Assembly: GCA_914767885.1 (NCBI GenBank) | Contig: CAJZBQ010000044.1 | Coordinates: 372,001 to 436,000, forward strand | DNA: 64,000 nucleotides | Direction: 5' to 3' | Origin: Blepharisma stoltei | Lineage: Eukaryota; Ciliophora; Heterotrichea; Heterotrichida; Blepharismidae | Shown: positions 1 through 14,265 of the stretch, in pieces | Numbering within the stretch: position 1 is the stretch's first letter | Layout: the number at the start of each line of letters is the position of its first letter | Position numbers and translations under genes: made by a program | The notes under the pieces: generated by a model | Databases searched by the model: none | What the model saw: only the letters and a program-made list of their open reading frames with translations | What the model was told of the DNA's origin: nothing

Positions 1-244
1 GGACTTTAGTCTCTTTTTTCATTAATAAAGATTTGTGAGGCTTTTGGGGAGTATTTACAAGTTTTTCAATTTCTTCAGAATTCAAAATAGATTTTCTGGC
101 TTCCACAGCGCTTTTGATAAATTTTTTGGTTGGGATTAGGCGTTGTGTAAATTTGATACTAGATCGTCCATGGTGGGAATATCTCGGGACATCATTGATA
201 ATGCTTTCGATTTCTTTTATTAGACTTGACTTATCAGTTGTCAT
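1..244 (-). CDS. Hypothetical protein, N-terminal part only
   Basis: An open frame begins with ATG at 242-244 and runs off the left edge, giving 81 visible residues that start MTTDKSSLIKEIESI. The segment is basic and polar, with no membrane segment and no motif I recognise. The even amino-acid composition and the absence of stops contrast with the AT-rich DNA to its right, so I read it as real coding sequence. The plus-strand frame over the same bases (114-302) is low-complexity and looks like a shadow. Function unknown. Confidence 0.6.
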   Translation of the reverse strand, partial: MTTDKSSLIKEIESIINDVPRYSHHGRSSIKFTQRLIPTKKFIKSAVEARKSILNSEEIEKLVNTPQKPHKSLLMKKETKV

Positions 245-507
245 TATTTATTCATTTATTTTTTTAGTTTATATTAAAAAAGGTAAAATAATCGAGAATT
301 AAAACTTGTGCAGGGTAATTAAAAAGAAATCAATAGCAATCAATAGAGAGGATTATAACACATGATAAAATATTAATATTTAAATAAGTTGAAAACGCTT
401 ACTGACTAGTAATTTTATGATATCAGCCTTGCAGACTATTGTTGCATCAATATCAGATATTTTATTAGACTATATAATTTTTTACATAAAATTTATCAAT
501 ATATTAT

Positions 508-2064
508 TTATTTGCATTCATGAAGCTTCATGCACTTGAGATGAATAGGCTTTTTGCATTCATGACAACAGTGTCTAGTTTTACTACATTTCTTACTTTG
601 TAGCGTTTGATGCTCCACACAATACCTGCACCTTGATACTTTATTCATTTTCTCTGCAAGCTGTTCATTTTCTTCTTGGCTGACATCTTTTGTAAGCTGT
701 TCCGCTAGTAATCTTGTAAATTTCTCATGACTCATTGCTTCTACTATGCCTTTAGTACTGTAATGCTTATAAATGATGAAAGAATTTGTTACTGCAATTT
801 CAATTAAATAGTGGAAGCATGATTTCCATCATTTTACAGACTTTCTATGTGTGCTATACGCTTGTATGAGCTGATCATAATAGTCCACTCCGCCCATCCC
901 AAATGTGTATTTCGATACAATAACAGGCTTTTCCACATTTTTTTCAGTCCCCTCTTTTGCCGTTCTTTTAACAGAGTTGAATTGGATTCCTTCAATATTG
1001 GATAATAGATATATAGGTCTATGGTCATATCATGCACAAAATAGCAGGTCCCCTCTCAAGAAAAATTGGTTTCTTGTTTTTTTGCTTATGCTTGCTTTCG
1101 GAAGCCCTTTTCTGTTTGGATTCACTGTTCCTGTTGCTGCAAGGCCAAGATTTGAAAGCGAATTGAATAGTTCGATACTAGAATATCAGCGATCAAAAAA
1201 CAAATAGTGCTTGTGAAAGCTTCCTTGCAAGCTTTCAATAAGCCGCAGCACAACTCTCATTGTCGAATGTACATCGTCTTGAGATTTTCCAGAAAAAATA
1301 TAAAAATTCCACATATAGCCAGACACAGAATCACATAGAGCGAACACTTTAAAGCCTCATTTTATAGGTTTCGCTGGCATATACTGTATAGCTTGATGCC
1401 TTCCTTTGAATTGAATCATTGATTCATCAATTGAAATGTATTTTCCAAGGCAATAGTTGGCTTTGCATCTTTCCCGAATCATGCTTAGTATAGGTTCTAT
1501 TTTGGAAAGCTTGTTGCTTCCGTAGTATTGCAATGGAGATAAATGCATCATGCGGCTGATGGCTTGGAATCTTCTACTTGGCATTATCCCAGATATTAAT
1601 TTATTGTGATAAAGAGGGATCGTTGACCAGTAATCCGTTTGCTTTGGTGCTTTAATTAGGCCCATCATAATGGCTATTCCAAGCCAGTTTTCAAGTTCTC
1701 GAGGGGTGAGTGGAGTCATGTCTCCCATTCTCCTTGATGGGATTGGATTTGCCTCAAATATAGATTTTGCATAGTCGTTTGAATTGTTTGTGATTTCTTC
1801 GAGAACTTCTTCATCAAAAAAGATTCTAAATAAAGATAGAGGAGTAATTTGATCAGGCTGAGGCTGACCTGGTTGAGGATCCATTAAAGGAATGGTATCT
1901 TGTCTTTTGAGCTTTGTAAGTTCGGTTCACTCTTCTGTACTAAATTCATCAGTGCAAGCTGTTGCTTCATCTTCGCTAGAGAAAGAAGCGCCGGAAGAGT
2001 AGCTGGATGAGTCTTCAAATTCATTTTCAAAAATGTCTTCTTCAATATTAAAAGCACTCTGCAT
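508..2064 (-). CDS. piggyBac-family transposase, apparently intact
   Basis: Read with UGA=Trp, one frame of 518 aa runs from ATG at 2064 to UAA at 508; an in-frame stop lies just upstream of the ATG. The N-terminus is acidic and serine-rich, as is usual for piggyBac proteins. The DDE_Tnp_1_7 core is clear: SIDESM (Asp about 213), FFDRWYSS (Asp about 291) and GGVDYYDQ (Asp about 394 and 397), so all catalytic aspartates are present. The last 60 residues carry a Cys/His-rich zinc-binding domain with repeated CxxC and CHEC motifs. In ciliates, domesticated piggyBac proteins (PiggyMac type) cut out IESs. This could be such a gene or a germline-limited transposon gene. I found no convincing TTAA-flanked terminal repeats in 245-507 or 2065-2234, which slightly favours the host-gene reading but does not settle it. 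Confidence 0.88.
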
Positions 2065-2234
2065 CTTGATGTTGTCGAATATCTATTAAATAAACTTGGG
2101 GGCTTCAAATTGTTTGCTCGTATGCATTTTTATTGCAATATCTTAAGTTTTCTATGTCATTTTTAGAAGTATATTTTAATTCTATCAAACAATTAAATAA
2201 TTTTGGTTTAAATTTCTTGTAAGTAAAATTTGCT

Positions 2235-2564
2235 TACTCCTCCCTTCCGTGAATGGACAAAAAAAATTTTCTCTTTTCGGAGGTGGTTAGTTTTTTTTTT
2301 ATAAAAAATTATATATAGATTTTATAGTAAAATTTTTTTTTTGAAATTTAAAAATATCACAATTCGCAAAATTGGAAAGCAAATATTAATTTAATTGTAA
2401 AATTAAACAGAAGTAGCTAGATACTAATTATCACTTATATATCAAAATATTTTTTCATAAAAACTTTTCTATTTATAAATTTTTGTTCGCTCACAGAGGG
2501 TAGGTTTTTTAGGCAAAAAATAGAGATATTTCCAATAGTTTTGTTTACTCAAGGAGGGGGAAGT
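2235..2564. mobile_element. C-rich-end MITE, copy 1 (intergenic)
   Basis: TTACTCCTCCCTTCCGTGAA at the left and ACTCAAGGAGGGGGAAGTTA at the right form imperfect terminal inverted repeats, each bounded by TTA. The interior is AT-rich and shares the run around ATTAAACAGAAGTAGCTAGA with the other copies. This copy is more decayed than those in genes. It lies in the 883-bp gap between the transposase start and CDC48; the rest of that gap (2065-2234, 2565-2947) is AT-rich and I see no gene in it. Confidence 0.85.
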
Positions 2565-2902
2565 TATAATTATAGATTTTATGCTTATTTAGTCTTCATG
2601 AAGGATATCAATAGGATCAGGTGCTTTTCTTTAAACTTAAATGCTAATTTTTACTTTTCAGATGGCTGAGGCTGAATTTTAATCCAGTAATGATTTTAGA
2701 ATACTAATCTCCATTATAAGTTTTAATCTTTCCAATTTTTCATTTCATCTTTAAAACTTGCCACGTGCTCATTCCATATTCGTCTAAATCGCTTATATAA
2801 TCTACTCTCATTATTCTTAATAAGCTTAATTATAACTCCAATCAAGAATTCCCAACACTAGCTGCATCTTCTTTCCAATTTCTGTTCAGCATCTAACAGT
2901 AA

Positions 2903-6315
<3,413 letters not shown>

Positions 6316-6380
6316 ATCATCAATTTCTAAATATTTTCTTTTTTAAATTGATTTACACTTAATCTATATTTGAAAAATGA

Positions 6381-7593
6381 TTAAACAAGACAATATATCA
6401 TAGAGATAAGGCCAATAATCATAGCATTATCATGGCTCATCCAATCTTCTGTGTCAAAAAGTCCAAACTTCAAAGCACAAGAGTCTATGAATCCGCTTTT
6501 ATAAAGAGGTCAATAATTTCTCTGATGCAAAATGTGATAGTAAAAGTTATAATTGTCACCAGTTATAGAGGTGCATGCAAATAAAATATCAGGATCTATT
6601 GAATGGGCTGGATCTCCAGAACATTTAGTATCATTAAATACCAAAGCTTGAGAAATATCAATCGAGCTTACTCCAGGCGTGTCAAATCAGCAAAATCCTG
6701 TTGAATTTCCTCTATCACCTCCACAATTGCAAGATTTGCTATAGGCGAACTTCTTACTTCTTTCTACATGAGTGAGCGAAATTTTTTGGTTAGTAATTAA
6801 TTTAAGGAATTACAAAAATATAGTTTATATCTAGATATCTTTAATATAGGGTTGATTTTCCATCAAGAAGTTTTTTTCCCCAATTGTTTTGATTGCTAGA
6901 TAAGGGACAATTAGTCATTCTATATAAATACATGCAATTCGATCCCATATTGCATTGAAAAGGATAATCTAAATATTGTTCAGCTTCTGAATAAATCACA
7001 ATATTATCACATATCCCATCTTGCACCAGCATGCTTTTGCAGAATTTCATGTTCTCCGATTTCTCTCCATCATCTAGCGATAGAAGCCCAGTGCATTTCT
7101 TTAAATTGCACCCACATCCAGGAGGGCATTCATAATCAGTATCACAATTTGAGCCTATTTCTGCGCTAACTAAAGTGCAGTAGCCTGAACAATAATATCA
7201 AGGCTGGCATTGTCCATGATATTCACATTCTTGCCCAGATGTCAAGCCTTGGCAAGTATTATTTATGCAACTTCCTGAAATGCAGTCTGAATTTTCACAG
7301 CATGACCAGCCTGTTGGATTTAAATCCGGGGTTCATGTGCCTCTGCCGCAGTTATCAATAGCGGTGCTTTCACAAGTGATGTTTGGGAATGAAGTTGTTG
7401 TTGATGATGCTAAAAGAGCTGCTGCATTTGTGCAGGTATAGTTGCCAAGGCAAGGACTTAGCGTCAAGGTTGTTTGACTGTTGTTAAGCATGCATTGCTT
7501 TCAGGTACCTGCACCACATTGAAGACCGATGCAAGTATAACTTGCATCTGCAGCTGCATATGATGTGATAGAAAATAGTAAAAGTAATATCAT
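6381..7593 (-). CDS. Secreted or GPI-anchored cysteine-rich protein
   Basis: ATG at 7593; exons 7593-6847 and 6764-6381 total 1131 nt, 376 aa. MILLLLFSITSYAAA is a signal peptide. The body is packed with cysteines in CxxC, CGCN and CNCGG patterns and short EGF/dickkopf-like loops (SDCISGSCINN, ECEYHGQCQP). The last residues, AMIIGLISMIYCLV, form a hydrophobic tail that could be a GPI-attachment signal. An 82-bp TA-bounded IES splits it; removal changes a premature stop into GKSTLERSKKFAYS. It lies only 16 bp downstream of the Tudor gene on the same strand. Ciliate surface antigens are often Cys-rich and GPI-anchored; that role is inference. Confidence 0.75.
6765..6846. other. Short TA-bounded IES, 82 bp
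   Basis: TA at 6765-6766 and TA at 6847-6848 bound an AT-rich segment without terminal inverted repeats. On the coding strand, removal joins ACC CTA to GAA AGA AGT and restores frame. The piece GAGTGAGCGAAATTTTTTGG near its left end resembles a MITE terminus, so it may be a decayed MITE remnant. Confidence 0.8.
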
Positions 7594-7609
7594 GTTTATT
7601 TATAACTTA

Positions 7610-8548
7610 TTAAATTTCTTCATCTTTCTTTGTAAACTGCTCAAAGTAGTCTTTATATTTTATTCTTTCAGGATTCTTTGTCATTGCTTTTCCACTTGTA
7701 GATATTCCTACTTTCGAATCAATTCCTTCAGGTGTTCTAAACATACTCTCATTGCTTTTTTTCTGTGCCTTTTGCTGAAAGTTTTTCCAAGAGCTTGTGT
7801 AATCTCTTGTTTCTTTTTCAATTTGATTCTGCCTCCATGCCTTTTTCAAAGCTTTTATTTTTTTCTTTTTTTTAAGTCTTACGTGTTCATTGTCATTTGG
7901 AAGAATTTTTAAGCTATTCGGAATCTCAAAAATTTCCCTTTCAGGCAATGGTCTTTTTTGAGGATTTGTGCAAAATCTTACACAGTCATAAGAAAGCTCA
8001 TGCATATGTCCCCATCGGCTGAGCTTTACTGTTACAGCTTGTTCATTGAAAATCTGGATGTTTGCAGGGTATCATTTTCCATCTTGCAAAAGGACTTCTA
8101 CTTCTTGGCCTTCGTGTAAGTCTGGCTGCTTTGGAGGTACAAGCATTTGAATATAGGAAGCTGGAAGTTTATACTTATCAGCAAACCCTAGAAAAATGAT
8201 TTCAGCTGTTTGCTCTTCTTCATTGACTTTGTTAATATGGGCTGGATGCCAATTTTTATCTTGCTCATAATATGCATTGCATTTGTGATTTTCATTTGCA
8301 ACTGTAAGTCTTACACTTGAAAAAAATTCTTGGACCCTATTTTCAGCAATTTTAAGCAGATCTTGGTTATACTCAATAGCTTTTTCCAGATCATTTTTTA
8401 GTTTCGTGAGATCTCTTTCTCGCTGAGTCCTTGCTTCTTCATCTCTTACCTTATCAGCATTTCTTTTCAAAGCTTCCTCAACCCTTGCTAAATTATCTTT
8501 GTATTCATCGATTTTGGCTTGAATAGTGACAAAGTTAGTTGATTCCAT
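7610..8548 (-). CDS. SMNDC1: SPF30/SMNDC1-like Tudor splicing factor
   Basis: A single frame of 312 aa with one UGA=Trp codon. Residues 1-75 form a charged coiled coil. A Tudor domain follows (NWHPAHINKVNEEEQTAEII, then FLGFADKYKLPASYI). A second Tudor-like segment (EGQEVEVLLQDGKWYPANI, ending LSRWGHMHELSYD) comes next. The C-terminus matches the family tail: KKKKIKALKKAWRQ, SSWKNFQQKA, and SMFRTPEGIDSKVGIST. SPF30 binds symmetric dimethylarginine on Sm proteins and is needed for tri-snRNP entry into the spliceosome. The second Tudor-like block is not typical of SMNDC1. Confidence 0.88.
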
Positions 8549-8698
8549 TTATTATTATAAATTTAGCATATAATGTTATGTATACATTTTAAATTTGATG
8601 TATTATATATTATTTAAACTTGACACTTTTTGGTGAATAAAAATTTTTAATGTTATGATTTAACATTACATTTTACCATATAAAATTTGTTGATAAGC

Positions 8699-10484
8699 TT
8701 AAACTATACTTTTTTCAACACGAAAATTCACATTTCTGAAGGTCATTGACATTTTTATTGGCTCTTCATTTGCAAGAGTTTCTTGTGTGCAGGGTCTAGT
8801 TCCATTTATATTATCAACTTCATAAGATTCGCTTGCAGAGTTATCTAGTTCATCAATAGTTTTATTTATAGTGACAAACTCGTCTAACACTTTTCTACTT
8901 TTTGTTCTTTTCAGCTGAGGCTCAGATTTGATTAGAGGTACAGGAATAGTTCTTCTGCTAAAAATAGCTATATAAAGGAAGGAAGATAGGCAAAAACAGA
9001 GAACCCCTATTAATGAAAAAGTTGGACCTTGCTCTGCACAAAATGAGATATCGGTATCTCCAGCTTGAATTTTGCAGGTTGAGCTGTAAGAAGCTCCTGA
9101 AACTATGAATCAGCTCATATTTCCACATAGATTAATAACAGTGGTTAAAATTGGCCAAAAATAATTTAAGGATACGATTCCAAAATTTATTTTTCGCGCT
9201 AAAAATATAAGATGCTCTATTCACATTATCAATAATATATATGAAATACAAGTGAATCATAAGTAGTAATAGTTTGCAATACCTAACTTATGAAAAGCGT
9301 TGCAATTTCTAATGGAATTTGCATATTTAGGAGTTTCCTCACATCTCGGACCACTTATACACATATAATCAAGTTCATCATGCCCTTCGTATTGATTCAT
9401 GCCTACTAAATTACCATAAATTTTGCTCCGACTGTGATAACTGACCCATTTTCACCCATATCCAATTCCAATAAAGCAAATTCCTAACAAAAGGATAGGA
9501 AGCACTTTTCATGAAAACCAAGACCCATAATTTCCAAAGTTTAATGGCTCTCTTATAATTTTATCTCTGCCTTTATCTCTTGACCTTAGAATAATAATAC
9601 TAGTAACCACACAAATCCATGCAACAGCATTTGACTCTATCACTAGCCAAAGGCCATTTCCACTGCATATTTCATTCTTTTCATTGCACGAGCACAATAC
9701 AAAATGGCACTTAAGGGTAGTACTACCTTCCTACAGCCGAGCTCAGTAAGAGAAGTCCTAGATTTCCTGAGAATCTCGGCTCAAAGAGAAGCTATAGAAG
9801 TTGCCCGATGATGGCGCTCAATGCGCCATCATCGGCAGCATCTATATCTGCATTGAGTCTGATGCAGGCAGAGAGATCCTAAGGTGCTTGGAGACTGAAA
9901 CAGGTCTAACAGTCAGGCTAGTCTTACCTACCGTTACTCAGAGCTGTGTCCTAGTTGAGGCTATAAAAATGTAACTTACAAGTGGTTTCTTAAATTTAAG
10001 CATTGCACGTACTGCTCACACTGACTCCACTTACAAAAATATAGACCATAATACCAACAATTTGTATCCCTGCTGGGAGTACTGAAAAAGCATAAAATAT
10101 CCTTATACCTCCATATGGTCTTTTTAGGACCATATAAAATAATCTTTCAAATAGTAAGAGAGAAACAAAACTCCCGAGCGCTAAAAATACCAGTAACACC
10201 AATCGACTTTTGCTCAAAACCACTGCCTTTTCGCAAAGGGATGATTTTTGGCTGTCGTCACATGTGAGTTCAGATAAGCAAGAATAGTTTGTGTGAGCAT
10301 ATTCGCTTGGGCAATCTTCACAATCAAAAAGCCCATAATTAAATTTTTGATCCATAACAGAAAATCTTGTCCAATCTGGAGACATGATCCCCACAATTAG
10401 CAGTGCTCATTCTCCAATTATTAATAATAGTGTTGAGCTTGTTAACAACGAGAGAAGGTGGATTTTTTTGAATCTTAAACCCAT
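8699..10484 (-). CDS. Multi-pass membrane protein with an internal duplication
   Basis: ATG at 10484; exons 10484-10010 and 9690-8699 total 1467 nt, 488 aa, with several UGA=Trp codons. I see about seven hydrophobic segments. Two halves are related: each has a hydrophobic stretch followed by SG(V/A)S(V)xSSTC and then a short Cys loop and another hydrophobic stretch (FVSGVSVSSTCN... and FIVSGASYSSTCK...). The tail from about residue 400 is hydrophilic. I do not recognise the family. The gene is cut by a 319-bp insertion with a 9-bp direct repeat; removal at the repeat keeps the SSTC motif that the second half also has. Confidence 0.75.
9691..10009 (+). mobile_element. Retroposon-like insertion with 9-bp direct repeat lacking TA
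   Basis: CATTGCACG occurs at 9682-9690 and 10001-10009. The 319-bp insert begins near ACAAAATGGCAC followed by the hairpin GGTAGTACTACC, and contains a second hairpin around GATGGCGCTCAATGCGCCATC. There are no terminal inverted repeats. Removal at the repeat restores the host reading frame (SSTCNEKNEICS). The direct repeat contains no TA. A TA-to-TA removal between two GTA codons would also be in frame but would delete the conserved SSTC motif. Confidence 0.82.
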
Positions 10485-10561
10485 TTCAGTCGAAAAATTG
10501 ATTATTCTCCATTAGAAATTTAAATAAAAATGCTATTTTAGTGTATTCGAAAGAAATGTGT

Positions 10562-10880
10562 TACTCCCCCCCTCCGTGAGTCAACAAAAAAATTTTGTTC
10601 GCTCATGGAGGGGGGTTAATTTTTTTTTTCGGGATTTAAAAAAATCCTAATCTGAAACAAATATTAATTTAATTTATATAATTTATTTTTTAGAACGCAA
10701 TTTTTTTAGAATTAAACAGAATTAGCTCGAGATTTCATTATACTAATTATCACTTATATATAAAATTTTTTGTATAAAAAATATTTCAATTAAAAACATT
10801 TTGTTCGCTCATAGAGGGTAGGTTTTTGGGCAAAAAATAGGATTTTTCTAATGGTTTTGTTCACTCACGGAGGGAGGAGT
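10562..10880. mobile_element. C-rich-end MITE, copy 2 (between divergent genes)
   Basis: TTACTCCCCCCCTCCGTGAG at the left and CTCACGGAGGGAGGAGTTA at the right. Near the left end there is a hairpin: CTCCGTGAGTCAACAAAA then TTTTGTTCGCTCATGGAG. It sits between the divergent starts of the membrane protein (10484) and the Kelch gene (10909). After removal only about 105 bp separate the two start codons. Confidence 0.92.
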
Positions 10881-10908
10881 TAGGAAAATAATTGGAATTT
10901 GTAAAAAT

Positions 10909-13763
10909 ATGAGACAAAAGCCTAAAGAAGAAAAGCCAATTCTGATGCCGTTTAGGCTAATTAGATATACACCAGCATTTGAAACACAAGTTTTATAAAT
11001 AAAATGGCATTCGGTTCGAGAGAAATTAGCTCTGCTAATTTTCTCTCCCTCATGGAATTTTATTTATGGGGTTGGGTTTTCTCTCGAGAACTTCTGCACA
11101 GTAACAGCCGTTTAACTCAGGGATAACCTGAGGAACGGCTCCTCAGTGCATCAAGAGGCTCGGAGTTTTACCCCTCAGCACATCTCCACGGGAAGATGAC
11201 CCTTAGGCGGAACACGCGCAGGAGCTGAGTCAGGGCGAGGCATCGGCAACGCACCGGGTGAGACGTGCGGCGAAGACTGGTGGCGAAGCTTTGATAGAAG
11301 GCTTGGGCCTGGGCTGACCATGTTAATCCAAGATGGCTCGGTGACGTCACTAGTTTAGCTAAAAGCCCTTTTTGGGGCTGCGGCACTGACACCTTAAACA
11401 CAGAATTATTAAGGAAGTAAGTAAGAAACACAAGTTTTAATGACGACGAGAAAAGAAAAACACATGCGTATGGAAGCATCAAAAAAAAAGAAGCCAGAGT
11501 CAAGCAACCATTCTGACTGTGTAAGATCAAATAATGTAACTCCAAGCATGGAGACTACTAAGGCAACAGAACAGCTGCTGAGCACTTTTAGGTCTTCTTT
11601 AAAAGATTTAGATGCAGCTCTGGTACCTACATTTGACGAAAATATTATGAGATTAAAATCAATGACACATCGCCAATTAGCAACTGTATTGGATTTACTT
11701 AAAATGGCATGATGAGCTGACCCCCTCTTAAGTCCTGCAGCTGGCATTTCAATGGGGGTACGCAGGGACCTTTAGGAAGTGATGATGGCGTTCGGGAATG
11801 CGTATTGGCTAGGTTTTCTTGGCTTGATGAAGCCAATGTCGAATAAGCTGACTGAATGCTTTACTCCAATGCCAAGTGTTTGCATCAGAGGAAAATTAGT
11901 TCAGAAGTTGGAAAGGGTTTCTCAGCAGACCCAATGGCGATAGTTCTGGCAAATAAGGATCATTCCCCAATGTGAAATCAGGTGTTACGCGCTGCAGATT
12001 TCCATTGAGAGTCAGCCAGAAAATTCAGCCCTTTTTAATTTTTATTGGCGGGCAACCTATCGACCCTCGCCAAAGCGACAAGACTCACCCAACTGCTTGT
12101 TAGCGAGTGCAGGCCCTCTTCCGGCAAAGCAACCTTCGCGACATCGTGATTCGCAGGTTGTTGAGTAGGTGGGGAAGTGTTATGGGTGGATATAGTCAAT
12201 TATAATTCAGCAGGCTTTTCTATAAATAATTAAGTAGGTTAAGTATGTAAGGCAACTGTATCACTCCCAAAACTGAAAAAGCCTTTGACCTCGAATGGAA
12301 AGCAGCTTATGTCTCAAAGATCCATTATAACTGCTATGAGTATCCCGGGAGTTTCAGGTAGCGATCCTGTTCCAGGAGGCTATGATAGTGAAGAGTGTAA
12401 AGAATTATCGTTAGTTGCTTAAATTGCAACATTAAGACCAAAATGTGGAATCTTTTCCACATGTGAAATCAAAAGGACTCCACATGTGAAATCATCTTTT
12501 CACACGTGGAAAAGATTACACATGCTGGTCGTAATGTTGTAATTTAAGCAACTAACGATAAAAATTTTTAAAAAAAATTTCGATCGTTTTTTTGGATTTT
12601 GAACTATAAAGCCAACTATTGGGGAAAAACTGAATTCAAGAGAAGGCTGCCAAGGGGTTATCGTAGAAAATAAGCTGTATGTTTATGGAGGACAAAGCTG
12701 AACAAAGCACACGGATATAAAACAATTAGCTATCCCTACATGGACATGGAGACAAATAACTGCATCTTATAGTCCTCAAGGAAGACTGGGGCATAGTCTT
12801 GTAGCCTACAAAAAAAAGTTAATAGTCTACGGAGGTTGAGGAAGCCATAGAGAAAATTTAGGTCCCAGAAGATGTGCAAGCAAAGTCTACTATCTATCTT
12901 TATCTAAGCTTAAATGGCAAAGATACAGCGGATCTGGACCTCAGCCTAATCCTAGAATGCATCACTGTGCTGCACAGCTTGGAAAACATATGATTGTTTA
13001 TGGCGGAATTGATACACAAAATATAGCTACAGAGGATCTCTTTCTTTTTGACATAAAATCCAAAGAATGAAGTCTCCCTGAAGTAACTGTTGCTCAAGAC
13101 CCTGGGCCGCGTTCTCATGCGAGTTTGACAGCAGTTTTCCATGAAGACTTAAAAAATATTTTCGACTTTTCCATTTTCAACATTCCTTTATTGAGGCAAG
13201 ACTATATAATCCCAAACAGTGGTTTTTATCTTTTTGGAGGCCTTGACAGAGGCGGAATGCCTTGCAATAGCTTATTTGGGCTATATATTCAGCTAAATAA
13301 AATTATATGAACTGAAGTTAGTGGCTATGGAAGACCACCTCCTCCAAGATATGCCCACACTGCATGCTCAATTAATAATCTGCTGTTTATTTTTGGGGGA
13401 AGAGATGATTTTTCTCATAAGGCAGGCGAAGATATGAGTTTAAATGATCTTCATGTTTTCAATGTGGAGACTTTGATGTGGTTGAAAGTTGATACGATGG
13501 GAACTCCACCGGCCGGAAGGTGGGGACATTGTATGGTATCGATAGCAAGCAAAGTCTTGATTTTTGGAGGCATGACCTTATCAAACTTTTTGTCATCTGA
13601 TATATATTGTTTGGAAACAAATAGAGAAGCAATAGAAGAGCTGATGAGAGAGAGTAAACGAAATGTCAAACAAGAAAGAGTTGTAGTTAGAGAGAAAACT
13701 GTGGGGAAGGAACTTAAAGGGTTTATTAGTCGTATGTCAAGTATTGAAGAGCAAGAGACGTAA
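10909..13763 (+). CDS. Kelch-repeat protein, split by three insertions
   Basis: Exons 10909-10995, 11440-11689, 12262-12405 and 12607-13763 total 1638 nt, 545 aa. The first 170 residues are basic and low in structure. From about residue 180 there is a run of Kelch blades, each with a YGG/FGG motif and a later Trp: KLYVYGGQSW, KLIVYGGWGS, HMIVYGGIDT, FYLFGGLDRGG, LLFIFGGRDD and VLIFGGMT. It ends with a charged helix. Kelch propellers are protein-binding platforms; no catalytic domain is visible. Each of the three removals restores frame: QVLMTTRKE, LATVSLPKLKK and CKELKPTIGEK. Confidence 0.85.
10996..11439 (+). mobile_element. Retroposon-like insertion, family C copy 1
   Basis: The 15-bp direct repeat GAAACACAAGTTTTA is at 10981-10995 and 11425-11439. 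The insert opens ATAAATAAAATGGCATTCGG and then forms a cruciform: an inner hairpin GAGAGAAATTAGC/GCTAATTTTCTCTC inside an outer stem AAATAAAAT/ATTTTATTT. The remainder is GC-richer. Long stretches match the insertions at 43645 and, reversed, at 47008. ORFs inside it are not conserved between copies. Confidence 0.87.
11690..12261 (+). mobile_element. Retroposon-like insertion, family G copy 1
   Basis: The 10-bp repeat GCAACTGTAT is at 11680-11689 and 12252-12261. The insert starts TGGATTTACTTAAAATGGCA. A stretch near 12020 (CAGCCAGAAAATTCAGCCC and following TTTTTATT, GGCAACCT) resembles part of the insertion at 47991, suggesting the same diverged family. Removal restores HRQLATVSLPKLKK in the Kelch protein. 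Confidence 0.83.
12406..12606. mobile_element. IES carrying a near-perfect palindromic MITE
   Basis: TA at 12406-12407 and 12607-12608 bound 201 bp. From 12408 to about 12561 the segment is an inverted repeat with arms of about 54 bp and about five mismatches. Each arm reads ATCGTTAGTTGCTTAAATT inward and contains a second near-palindrome around TCCACATGTG. Removal joins GAA TTA to AAG CCA (CKELKPTIG). Confidence 0.87.
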
Positions 13764-14017
13764 AATTTTGAACAGAATATTATGAAATATCTTTATTATA
13801 ATTATGAATTTAATTAGCAATTTTATTGAAATTGAATTTTATATTACACTGAGATTAAGGAATAGAGTAAATAATCCGTGGCTAGCTGCAATCTCTTAAG
13901 AAAAAAATTGTTTAGATAAGCTCGATACTATTACATCTCAGAGAAATTCGTGTAAAACTTTTCATATTGCAATCTTATAAAATATCCCGTTTTGATTAAT
14001 TGCTTAATAATAAAAAT
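13764..14017. other. AT-rich intergenic stretch
   Basis: Between the Kelch stop and the palindromic insertion at 14018 I see only AT-rich DNA without a coding frame or a recognisable motif. Confidence 0.5.
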
Positions 14018-14260
14018 TTATTATAGTATTTGCCCGAGGATGGCGCTATCTTGCACCATCCTCGGGCAATTCAAAAATGGCCCCACACCGGGAATTGAAC
14101 CCACGTATGGGGCCGTTTTTGGTATGTGGAGAACATCGACTTCCAAGCACCAAAAATGGCCCCACATGTGGGTTCAATTCCCGATGTGGGGCCATTTTTT
14201 AAAACTGCCCGAAGATGGCGCAAGATAGCGCCATCCTCGGGCAATTGCAATAATAAAAAT
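14018..14260. repeat. Nested palindromic element with 12-bp flanking repeat
   Basis: AATAATAAAAAT lies at 14006-14017 and 14249-14260. The 243-bp insert is a palindrome of about 100-bp arms, and each arm itself holds two hairpins: one from TTGCCCGAGGATGGCGC to CATCCTCGGGCAA, and one from AAAAATGGCCCCAC to a complementary GTGGGGCCATTTTT. The loops contain GGTTCAATTCC, which equals a tRNA T-arm/B-box consensus, although no complete tRNA can be folded by eye. The element is intergenic, five bases before the next start codon. Confidence 0.8.
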
Positions 14261-14265
14261 ATCAT

